NCBI GenBank assembly: GCA_902780695.1
Contig: CACZGM010000011.1
Coordinates: forward strand, 1-37,968
Direction of reading: 5' to 3'
DNA from: an uncultured Ruminococcus sp.
Lineage (GTDB): Bacteria; Bacillota; Clostridia; Oscillospirales; Ruminococcaceae
DNA length: 37,968 nucleotides
Shown piece by piece: positions 31,730 to 37,968 of the stretch (position 1 is its first letter; each line of letters opens with the position of its first letter). The position numbers and the translations under genes were made by a program. The notes under the pieces were generated by a model that had not been told where the DNA came from, did no database searches, and saw only the letters and a list, made by a program, of their open reading frames with translations.

Positions 31730-33022
31730 TTATGCGGCATCAGATTCTACGCTGCCGTTCATAAGACCTTCAATATGTTCGATAAGTCTCTCGGCGGCTT
31801 TTTCGTGAGTTTTTTCTGTCGGGTGCCAGTCAGCGGCAAGTCCGTCCTTATCGCTCTGCTGTGCGAACGCAAGATATGTTACGTTGGTATCACCTGTCTC
31901 TTCGGTGTATCTCTCTACTGCTTTCTTTACGGAGGAGTTAAGGCTCGCGCCCATGGTTCCGAGAGCACAGACGATATGAGAATCGGGATTGCAGCTTCTT
32001 ACCTGCTTGATGAAATCACAATATCCCGCAATGAATTCCTCACGTCTTTCTTTGTCGGTTACATAGCTTATATCGTTAGTTCCGAGATTGATAACTATGT
32101 AATCGGGAACAAAAGAGCTGAAATCCCACGGAGTTGTCTCGTCAAAGAGACCGGCGCTTGAGCCGTATGTCTTTGTAAACTGCTCATATACGGGAGGAAC
32201 AATCTGCTCGGCAACCTTTTCTCCGTTGCTTGAATAGCCGGAAACGATACCGTGACCGCTGTATGATACAAAGCTGTAATCTGCGTCAAGAGCTTCGGCT
32301 GTTTTGTATGCGTAAGTTTTGGTAGCATCCTCGGTCTTTGTGGAGAAATGATGATCCTTATTTTCGTCGTCAACTCCGTAACCGCAGGTTATTGAGTCGC
32401 CGATAAATTCGATCTTGAGATCTTTTTCGGGGGTAGGGGAGATGCCGTTCTCGGAAGTGACATTGACAGCACTGATACCGAATGTCGAGTTTGCGGATTC
32501 GGAGAGTTTAACTACCTTAACCGTAACGTCTTCCGGAGTGTCGGACGAGAAAACTTCGTAGTTCTTTGCAAAATCGTCCACCATTTCATCAATCTTTCTC
32601 TCACCATTTACATAAACGGCAAATCTTGCCTGTGAATCGGCCGCACCGAAAGCAGTTCCGTCGCCTTTAACGTCAATAGATGCATGAGTCCCCTTGAATG
32701 TGAACTCAATGCCGCTTGCAGACTGGGCGATCCACAGTGTACCGTCATTCATAAGGGTTCTGCCTATGAGCTTAACGTTTGAAGCGTCGGGAGTGTAAGC
32801 GGTCTCTCCGGAACCGGATGTGCTTTCTGTTTCCGTTTCAGTCTGAGTGCCGGTTTCGGATGTCTGGGCTTCCGTGGACTTTGCGTCAGTTGATTCGACC
32901 GCAGAGGACTGTGTACCGGCAGTTGTGGTGGTCTGTGCGGTATTTCCACCGCATGATGAAACGGCGACTGCCATAACAGCTATAACAGTTAATGATGCGA
33001 CGATTCTTCTTAATGATATCAT
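31730..33022 (-). CDS. CE2-like SGNH esterase, lipoprotein
   Basis: Probable carbohydrate acetyl-esterase on the cell surface. The 430-residue protein has a signal with lipobox-like VSSC, a Thr/Ser/Glu-rich linker of about 50 residues, and a jelly-roll-like region (about 75-190; SGIEFTFKGTHASIDVKG and RFAVYVNGERK). An SGNH hydrolase domain follows with IEFIGDSITCGYG (nucleophile Ser), YSGHGIV (Gly), VINLGTND (Asn) and DWHPTEKTH (Asp/His). The order jelly-roll then SGNH with GDSITCGYG is the CE2 pattern. The start could be GTG at 33034, but the ATG at 33022 has better spacing from AAAGGTG. With the GH51 enzyme it points to use of acetylated xylan or mannan, though the two genes are far apart. 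Confidence 0.88.
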   Translation of the reverse strand: MISLRRIVASLTVIAVMAVAVSSCGGNTAQTTTTAGTQSSAVESTDAKSTEAQTSETGTQTETETESTSGSGETAYTPDASNVKLIGRTLMNDGTLWIAQSASGIEFTFKGTHASIDVKGDGTAFGAADSQARFAVYVNGERKIDEMVDDFAKNYEVFSSDTPEDVTVKVVKLSESANSTFGISAVNVTSENGISPTPEKDLKIEFIGDSITCGYGVDDENKDHHFSTKTEDATKTYAYKTAEALDADYSFVSYSGHGIVSGYSSNGEKVAEQIVPPVYEQFTKTYGSSAGLFDETTPWDFSSFVPDYIVINLGTNDISYVTDKERREEFIAGYCDFIKQVRSCNPDSHIVCALGTMGASLNSSVKKAVERYTEETGDTNVTYLAFAQQSDKDGLAADWHPTEKTHEKAAERLIEHIEGLMNGSVESDAA

Positions 33023-33055
33023 GGTTGTTTTCACCTTTCCTTATTATATGTTTTT

Positions 33056-33667
33056 TTATCTTTCGTTGTTTGATATACCGGCATTGTCGATTCGTCTGCC
33101 GGCGAGGAATTCGGGTCTTTCAAGCAGTCCTGCGCGTTCTTCGATTATAATGAACGGTGTCAGATCCTTGTTTTTCTTGTGCGCTTTATACGGGAACAGG
33201 AATTTGAATGTATGTACGCCGCCTTTGCAGTAGATGTTCACATCATATCCGATAAGATTTGAGAAGCGTTTTCTTTCAATGTATTCCACATTGAGGACTT
33301 CTGAATAATATATATCTGCGCGAACATCACGTTTCGGACATACTATAAGCATTTTCTGTTCATCGGCATAAAAAGTGTACTGATCTCCGGAGAGTATCAT
33401 TCTTATCATACCTACAAGAATAAATACAGATGCTATCGGGGAGACTATCTTCAGTGCGTCAAAGATCAGAGTAAAAAGAACGCTTGCAAGATTGGCCGAG
33501 GCTTGAATACTTACGGCGAATATTATTGAAAGACACAGAACGATAATAACGACAGTCATTATGATATACGGGACTTCATAAGGGTTTCGGCAGAGGAAAA
33601 TTCCGCGTCTGCTGTACTCAAAGCGGTCATCGACCGCGCTCAGGGAAGTGGTATAGCTTGATCTCAT
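33056..33667 (-). CDS. Membrane protein with PH-like domain, paralog A
   Basis: I do not know a named family for this 203-residue protein. It has a short N-terminal motif DDRFEYSRRGIFLC, two membrane segments (about 33-53 and 68-92), then a cytoplasmic beta-rich part: ILSGDQYTFYADEQKMLIV, IYYSEVLNVEYIERKRFSNLIGYDVNIYCKGGVHTFKF and TPFIIIEERAGLL. The strand pattern, with a Y-S-E-V-x-x-V-E-Y core, looks like a bacterial PH domain. It is clearly a paralog of the neighbouring gene at 33689-34264. AAGGAGG precedes the ATG. It may share a transcript with aspS upstream and the esterase 33 bases downstream. Confidence 0.85.
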   Translation of the reverse strand: MRSSYTTSLSAVDDRFEYSRRGIFLCRNPYEVPYIIMTVVIIVLCLSIIFAVSIQASANLASVLFTLIFDALKIVSPIASVFILVGMIRMILSGDQYTFYADEQKMLIVCPKRDVRADIYYSEVLNVEYIERKRFSNLIGYDVNIYCKGGVHTFKFLFPYKAHKKNKDLTPFIIIEERAGLLERPEFLAGRRIDNAGISNNER

Positions 33668-33688
33668 AATGCCTCCTTATCCGTTTGT

Positions 33689-34264
33689 TTATGTGTCCTG
33701 TCTTAACATTGCAGTGCGTTCTTCGATAATGCGGAACGGTGTGTTCTGCGGTGATTTGTCCGGGATACTCTTGTTGAACATATATTCAAGGGTCAGGGTA
33801 CCGAGTGAACCGGTTATTATAGTTACCGTATATCCCCGTATAATCCTGCCGAACAGTCTGCGTTCCTCATATTGTACCGATCTTACATCGCTGTAGAAGA
33901 TATCGGTCTTTCCGACATTGTCGTTTTTTGACGAATAGCTGAATCTGTTTGCATCGGCACTGTACCAATACTCCTTGCCGCTAAGTATAAGTTTTAAAGC
34001 AATTGCTTCACCAATCGCAAGCAGTATCACAAATCCGATAAAAGTAAGCGCCGCTACACCCGCATAAGTCGTAGGATCAGTCTGTGCGTAAAGAGTATGC
34101 TCTCTATAAACATTGTAAATTGCTGTATATCCTCCGCCGAGCAGAAGTACACCGATAACTACGGCAGTAATAAGCGCTATCCGTTCGGTTGCCATAGAGC
34201 AGCGGAATGTGCCTTTGGTGGAAAAACCGAATCTGTCATCTATCGGAGAATGTGATTCATACAT
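33689..34264 (-). CDS. Membrane protein with PH-like domain, paralog B
   Basis: A 191-residue protein with the same plan as its neighbour: N-terminal DDRFGFSTKGTFRC, two membrane segments (about 28-51 and 68-92), then ILSGKEYWYSADANRFSY, IFYSDVRSVQYEERRLFGRIIRGYTVTIITG and TPFRIIEERTAML. The shared DDRF..S..G.F.C start, ILSG.., I.YS.V..V.YEER and TPF.IIEER.. blocks show an old tandem duplication; overall identity is modest. Its ATG is 1 base after the aspS stop and its GGAA site lies in the aspS end, so translation is coupled to aspS. Function unknown. Confidence 0.85.
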   Translation of the reverse strand: MYESHSPIDDRFGFSTKGTFRCSMATERIALITAVVIGVLLLGGGYTAIYNVYREHTLYAQTDPTTYAGVAALTFIGFVILLAIGEAIALKLILSGKEYWYSADANRFSYSSKNDNVGKTDIFYSDVRSVQYEERRLFGRIIRGYTVTIITGSLGTLTLEYMFNKSIPDKSPQNTPFRIIEERTAMLRQDT

Positions 34265-34265
34265 A

Positions 34266-36038
34266 TTATTCCGATAATACAGTCTTTATGTGCAGCTCCT
34301 CAAGCTGCTTCTCGTCAACCACAGCGGGGCAGTCGCTCATAAGCTCGCTTGCGTCCTTTACCTTCGGGAAAGCAAGTACATCTCTCAAGCTGTCTGCACC
34401 GCAGATAAGCATTGCGAGTCTGTCAAGACCTATTCCCATACCTCCGTGAGGAGGAGCCGCAAACTTATATGCATCAACCAGGAATCCGAATTTTGCCTGT
34501 ATCTCTTCTTCTGTAAGTCCGAGAAGCTCAAACATCTTCTGCTGGAGTTCGGGATCATTGATACGGATAGAACCGCTGCACAGCTCAACGCCGTTAAGAA
34601 CAAGGTCATAGCATTTAGCGAATACCTTTTCGGGATTTTCTTCAAGATGCGGTATGCACTCGTCAAGCGGCATAGTGAACGGGTGGTGCATAGCGTCCCA
34701 GTGCTGTGTTTCTTCGTTGTACTCAAAGAACGGAAACTCTGTTATCCAAAGGTAATTCCAGCCCTCCGGGATAATATCGAGCTGCTTGCCGACCTGCAGA
34801 CGCAGAGCGCCGAGGACAGGCAGTGTCACTTTGTTCTTGTCTGCAACGATAAGTGCAACATCTCCCTTTTCACAGCCGAGAGCATTCAGAATAGCCTGCA
34901 TTTCGTCATCTGTCATAAACTTTGCGAAAGAGCAGTTCGGCGTGTCATCTACCCAGCGAATATACGCAAGTCCCTTAGCGCCAATGCCTTTTGCAGCTTC
35001 GGTGAGTTTGTCTATTTCCTTACGGGTAAGTGTTCCGGCAGCGTTCTTGGCAACAATGCCGCGTACCGAACCGCCGTTCTGTATAGCTGATGTAAACACA
35101 CCGAATCCGCAGTCCTTAACAATATCGGAAATATCGGTTATCTCCATACCAAAACGGGTATCCGGCTTATCGGAGCCGTACCTGTTCATAGCATCGTTGT
35201 AGCTCAGACGAGGCAGAGGGGTAGGTATGTCGATATCAAGAGTCTCTTTCATCAGCTTTTTTATAAAGCCTTCTGCTATGAGCAGAATATCATCAACATC
35301 CACGAACGACATTTCAAGGTCTATCTGCGTGAACTCTGGCTGTCTGTCGGCACGGAGGTCTTCGTCACGGAAGCAGCGTGCAAGCTGGATATAACGGTCA
35401 AAACCGGATATCATAAGCAGCTGCTTGTATATCTGCGGAGACTGGGGAAGTGCGTAAAACTTTCCTTCGTGTATTCTTGACGGAACGAGATAGTCTCTTG
35501 CGCCTTCGGGAGTGGATTTTATCATCATGGGAGTCTCGATCTCAAGGAAGCCGTTGTCATAGAAATAATCACGGGCTATCTTCGCTATCTTGTGACGCAT
35601 GATTATATTGTCCTGCAGCTTCTTTCTGCGCAGATCAAGATATCTGTACTTAAGACGGAGTTCGTCGTTTACCTTTGTATCGTTTGTGATCTCAAACGGG
35701 GGAGTCTGAGCTTTGGAAAGTATGCGCAGATCAGAAACGAGAATCTCAACATCACCGGTTTTTATATCATTATTAATGCTTTCACGCTTGCGGAGTACGC
35801 CCTTGGCCATAAGCACATATTCACTCCTGACCGACTTGGCTTTTTCAAATACCGCCTTATCGGTTGTATCATCGAATACAAGCTGAACTATGCCTGTCCT
35901 GTCACGCAGGTCGATGAATATAAGGCTGCCCTTATCACGGATACGCTGTGTAAATCCGCCAACGGTAACTTCGTTTCCGATGCCTTCGACCTCGCCGCAG
36001 TAATGTGTGCGGTTAAGTCCTTTCATATTATCTGCCAT
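34266..36038 (-). CDS. aspS: Aspartyl-tRNA synthetase
   Basis: Class II synthetase that charges tRNA-Asp. The 590-residue protein is of the bacterial type. It has an N-terminal OB-fold anticodon-binding domain (RIRDKGSLIFIDLRDRTGIVQLVF), motif 2 region with SPQIYKQLLMISGFDRYIQLARCFRDEDLRADRQPEFTQIDLEMSFVD, an inserted GAD-type domain between motifs 2 and 3 (about 280-415), and motif 3 near the end with GGMGIGLDRLAML. I start it at 36038 (MADNMKGLNRTHYCGEV) after AAAGGACA; ten further residues of the longer frame lack a ribosome binding site. Whether it also charges tRNA-Asn cannot be judged here. No T-box leader is seen; a plain SigA promoter is upstream. Confidence 0.98.
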   Translation of the reverse strand: MADNMKGLNRTHYCGEVEGIGNEVTVGGFTQRIRDKGSLIFIDLRDRTGIVQLVFDDTTDKAVFEKAKSVRSEYVLMAKGVLRKRESINNDIKTGDVEILVSDLRILSKAQTPPFEITNDTKVNDELRLKYRYLDLRRKKLQDNIIMRHKIAKIARDYFYDNGFLEIETPMMIKSTPEGARDYLVPSRIHEGKFYALPQSPQIYKQLLMISGFDRYIQLARCFRDEDLRADRQPEFTQIDLEMSFVDVDDILLIAEGFIKKLMKETLDIDIPTPLPRLSYNDAMNRYGSDKPDTRFGMEITDISDIVKDCGFGVFTSAIQNGGSVRGIVAKNAAGTLTRKEIDKLTEAAKGIGAKGLAYIRWVDDTPNCSFAKFMTDDEMQAILNALGCEKGDVALIVADKNKVTLPVLGALRLQVGKQLDIIPEGWNYLWITEFPFFEYNEETQHWDAMHHPFTMPLDECIPHLEENPEKVFAKCYDLVLNGVELCSGSIRINDPELQQKMFELLGLTEEEIQAKFGFLVDAYKFAAPPHGGMGIGLDRLAMLICGADSLRDVLAFPKVKDASELMSDCPAVVDEKQLEELHIKTVLSE

Positions 36039-36094
36039 TGTTTTATTGTCCTTTCTTCTGCACATCAATGATATGCACGACTTATCAACTGTAT

Positions 36095-36123
36095 ATTATA
36101 CCATATATTATAGAAAATTTCAA
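36095..36123 (-). promoter_or_regulatory. Promoter of aspS
   Basis: Minus strand: -35 TTGAAA (36118-36123), 17-bp spacer, -10 TATAAT (36095-36100), about 57 bases before the aspS start. Confidence 0.8.
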
Positions 36124-36160
36124 TAGTTTTGAACGAATTTTGAAACAGTATGGAAAAGTA

Positions 36161-36189
36161 TTGATTTTAATGATAATTTGTGATAAGAT
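36161..36189 (+). promoter_or_regulatory. Candidate promoter of the recombinase gene
   Basis: -35 TTGATT (36161-36166), 17-bp spacer, -10 TAAGAT (36184-36189). It lies about 50 bases upstream of the 26-bp dyad, which would then be in the transcribed leader. Confidence 0.5.
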
Positions 36190-36235
36190 AGAACTGTTAT
36201 TTAAAAAGAGTACTATATTTGAAAAATATATCTGA

Positions 36236-36261
36236 TTGCGTAAAATAAATATTTTATGCAA
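36236..36261. repeat. 26-bp near-perfect dyad before the recombinase gene
   Basis: Half-sites TTGCGTAAAATA (36236-36247) and TATTTTATGCAA (36250-36261) flank AA and differ from perfect symmetry at one position. It can also be read as 10-bp arms around a 6-bp AT-rich centre, the plan of a tyrosine-recombinase core site. It is 37 bases before the start codon, between the promoter and the AGAGG site. Confidence 0.6.
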
Positions 36262-36297
36262 TTCGGGGAAGCGAAATATATATAAAGAGGTGTCTGT

Positions 36298-37290
36298 ATG
36301 AAGTTTGATGATTGTCCGGCATATCTGCAGGAATATCTGAATTATATTGAGACTGTAAAGCTGCGTTCAGCGCTTACAGTAAAGAATTATTATACAGACA
36401 TCAAGCTGTTTCTGCGTTTTCTTAAAGTTGATGCAAGACTTGCAGACGAAAATGATTTTGACAATATCACTATTGAAGACGTCCCGGAAAGTCTTGTACG
36501 AAATGTTACACTCAACGATCTGCTTGCGTTTCTTTCTTACACATCATCAGAGCGCGACAATCATTCACAGGCTCGTGCAAGAAAAGCTGTTGCGTTAAGA
36601 CAGTTTTTCAAGTATCTTACAGTTAAAAAGATGTGGTTTGATGTAAGTCCGGCTCAGAATCTGGAGCTTCCGTCACCGAAAAAAACTCTTCCGAAGCATC
36701 TTACTATCGAACAAGCTACGGAACTGCTCAGAACTTGCTCGGATTTTAAGGATTGGACGGATTATCGTGATTACTGCATTATAACATTCTTTCTTAATTG
36801 CGGTATGCGTCTTTCTGAATTGGTAGGAATAAATGTAAACGATTACATTTCAACCAAAGAGGGTGGTGCGCCTGTTCATCGCATCAAAGTTCTCGGCAAA
36901 GGCAGCAAGGAACGTATAATATACCTTAATCCGGCTTGTGTATCGGCATATGAAAACTATCTTTCAGTCCGTCCGGAGTGCAAAGAAAAAGCGTTGTTTA
37001 TAAGTAAAAGATCAAAACGTATATCCAATCGCCGAGTTGAGCAGATAATCGAAGAAAAACTGAAACTTTCTGGTCTGAGCGGTATGGGATTCTCTGTTCA
37101 CAAGCTGAGACATACCGCTGCTACCCTGATGTATCAGAACGGTGTTGATGTAAGAGCTCTCAAAGAAGTCCTCGGACACGAAAATCTCGATACTACACAG
37201 ATATACACACACGTTGCGAATGAACAGATAAGAAACGCCATGAATATGAATCCGCTTGCGGACGTTACTGCTGATAAAAAAGACAAATAA
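36298..37290 (+). CDS. XerC/XerD-like tyrosine recombinase
   Basis: A 330-residue site-specific recombinase. It has an N-terminal core-binding domain (about 8-110; YLNYIETVKLRSALTVKNYYTDIKLFLRFL) and a C-terminal catalytic domain with the full active-site set: R171 (NCGMRLSELVG), K201 or K204 (VLGKGSKER), H268 and R271 (HKLRHTAA), H294 (LGHENLDTTQ) and the nucleophile Y303 (IYTHV). It is some 30 residues longer than E. coli XerC/D, mainly in the region 45-65. There is no phage or mobile-element context, so a chromosome-dimer-resolution or related house-keeping role is likely. AGAGGTG precedes the ATG. XerC, XerD or a single-recombinase form cannot be told apart by eye. Confidence 0.92.
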   Translation: MKFDDCPAYLQEYLNYIETVKLRSALTVKNYYTDIKLFLRFLKVDARLADENDFDNITIEDVPESLVRNVTLNDLLAFLSYTSSERDNHSQARARKAVALRQFFKYLTVKKMWFDVSPAQNLELPSPKKTLPKHLTIEQATELLRTCSDFKDWTDYRDYCIITFFLNCGMRLSELVGINVNDYISTKEGGAPVHRIKVLGKGSKERIIYLNPACVSAYENYLSVRPECKEKALFISKRSKRISNRRVEQIIEEKLKLSGLSGMGFSVHKLRHTAATLMYQNGVDVRALKEVLGHENLDTTQIYTHVANEQIRNAMNMNPLADVTADKKDK

Positions 37291-37343
37291 TACCTTATTG
37301 GAATAAAATGTAATTAATTAACAGAAAATATTGGATACAGTAC

Positions 37344-37372
37344 TTGATTTATTTGTAACAATGTGCTATAAT
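37344..37372 (+). promoter_or_regulatory. Promoter of the tyrA-like gene
   Basis: -35 TTGATT (37344-37349), 17-bp spacer, -10 TATAAT (37367-37372), about 50 bases before the start codon. No recombinase terminator is visible between 37291 and here. Confidence 0.8.
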
Positions 37373-37422
37373 AACTAAAGTTTACTTTAAAGTGTGATTA
37401 ATTTTGAAAGAAGGACAATAAA

Positions 37423-37968
37423 ATGAATATCGCGGTAGTCGGTCTTGGCCTGATAGGCGGTTCGTTCTGCAAAGCTCTCAAGAAGCATACATTCCATCAT
37501 ATAATGGGTCTGGACAACAATAAGGAAACGATAAATAAGGCACTTGATTACGGAGCTATTGACGAGGAGATAACTCCTGACAGACTTAACGAAGCAAATC
37601 TCACCATAATCTGTCTTTACCCTCAGGCTATTGTGAATTTCGTAAAAGAAAATGCTGCCAATTTCAAAAAAGGCGGTATTGTAATAGATTCCTGCGGTAT
37701 AAAGGAGTACGTTGTAAATGAATGTACACCCGTACTTGATGAGCAGGGAGTCATATTTGTTGGAACTCATCCTATGGCGGGAAGAGAGTTTTCGGGTTTC
37801 GATTTTTCACAGGACGATCTTTTCAAAGGCGCAAGCTTTATCATAACTCCCACAGAGAGTACCCCACAGATAGCCGTCGATCTTCTGCAGACACTTGCCG
37901 GCAGCATAGAGTTCGGTAAAGCTGTAATATCCACGCCGCAGAAGCACGATGAGGTTATTGCATATACT
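37423..37968 (+). CDS. tyrA: Prephenate dehydrogenase, N-terminal part (cut by window end)
   Basis: The first 182 codons of an open frame that runs off the window. It opens with the NAD(P)-binding Rossmann motif IAVVGLGLIGGSFCKAL (3-19), the acidic end of beta-2 in MGLDNN, then ANLTIICLYPQAIVNFV, VIDSCGIKEYVV and the TyrA signature GTHPMAGREFSGF, followed by LFKGASFIITPT. These blocks are typical of prephenate/arogenate dehydrogenase of tyrosine synthesis. The ATG is preceded by AAGGAC. Neighbouring shikimate genes, if any, lie beyond the window. Confidence 0.93.
   Translation, partial: MNIAVVGLGLIGGSFCKALKKHTFHHIMGLDNNKETINKALDYGAIDEEITPDRLNEANLTIICLYPQAIVNFVKENAANFKKGGIVIDSCGIKEYVVNECTPVLDEQGVIFVGTHPMAGREFSGFDFSQDDLFKGASFIITPTESTPQIAVDLLQTLAGSIEFGKAVISTPQKHDEVIAYT

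Noticed and set aside
34290-35090. Long plus-strand frame opposite aspS
   Set aside because: Antisense shadow of a strongly conserved gene; no independent coding evidence.
36039-36094. T-box riboswitch before aspS
   Set aside because: The leader is only about 50 bases with no T-box sequence or terminator pair.
36298-37290. Phage or integrative-element integrase
   Set aside because: The protein is Xer-like, flanked by aspS and tyrA-like core genes, without phage genes, excisionase or attachment repeats nearby.

Overview
The window looks like a chromosomal segment of a strictly anaerobic, spore-forming gut or rumen clostridium of the Oscillospiraceae/Ruminococcaceae kind. The evidence is a trimeric HydABC-type [FeFe]-hydrogenase, a SigK-type sporulation sigma factor, plant-polysaccharide enzymes (a GH51 arabinofuranosidase and a CE2-like esterase), a lone CheV, an XRE-free AT-rich set of SigA promoters with 17-bp spacers, and strong GGAGG ribosome binding sites. 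No phage, insertion sequence or CRISPR array was seen. The species assignment is inference.

Layout. 0.15-1.9 kb (-): small Cys-rich protein and GH51 arabinofuranosidase. 2.1-4.85 kb (+): a three-gene amino-acid-type ABC operon with an unusual lipoprotein (lobes in permuted order) and an ATPase fused to an RsbW-like GHKL domain, closed by a strong terminator. 4.88-5.29 kb: a tandem array of a ~104-bp non-coding repeat that abuts the 3' end of tRNA-Arg(CCG). 5.4-11.8 kb (-): class-I aminotransferase, an unknown membrane-anchored protein, an FkbM methyltransferase, glmS and cheV. 11.8-16.7 kb (-): a tightly packed operon proB-proA-unknown membrane protein-HAD phosphatase-uridine-kinase-like protein. 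16.7-17.1 kb: a gene-free stretch with an attenuator-like hairpin pair, a perfect 21-bp dyad and the hydrogenase promoter. 17.1-21.2 kb (+): hydC-hydB-hydA. 21.3-21.4 kb: two convergent terminators. 21.4-22.3 kb (-): dprA. 22.4-26.8 kb (+): sigK-like gene, DUF815-type ATPase, orphan metal/B12-type binding lipoprotein, a 20-codon ORF, and a membrane diguanylate cyclase. 26.8-30.7 kb (+): glyA, a divergent prs, rarA. 30.7-36.1 kb (-): S1-domain protein, CE2-like lipoprotein esterase, two paralogous membrane proteins, aspS. 36.2-38 kb (+): a Xer-type tyrosine recombinase preceded by a 26-bp near-perfect dyad, and the start of a tyrA-like prephenate dehydrogenase cut by the window end.

Most of the window is core metabolism and housekeeping. 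The least ordinary pieces are the ABC operon (2.1-4.8 kb), whose ATPase carries a signalling-type ATP-binding domain; the repeat array next to tRNA-Arg; the dyad next to the recombinase; a leader stem that would hide the ribosome binding site of the S1-domain gene; the alternative hairpins and dyad upstream of the hydrogenase operon; and the duplicated PH-like membrane genes after aspS. All functional calls are from reading the sequence; no database search was run.
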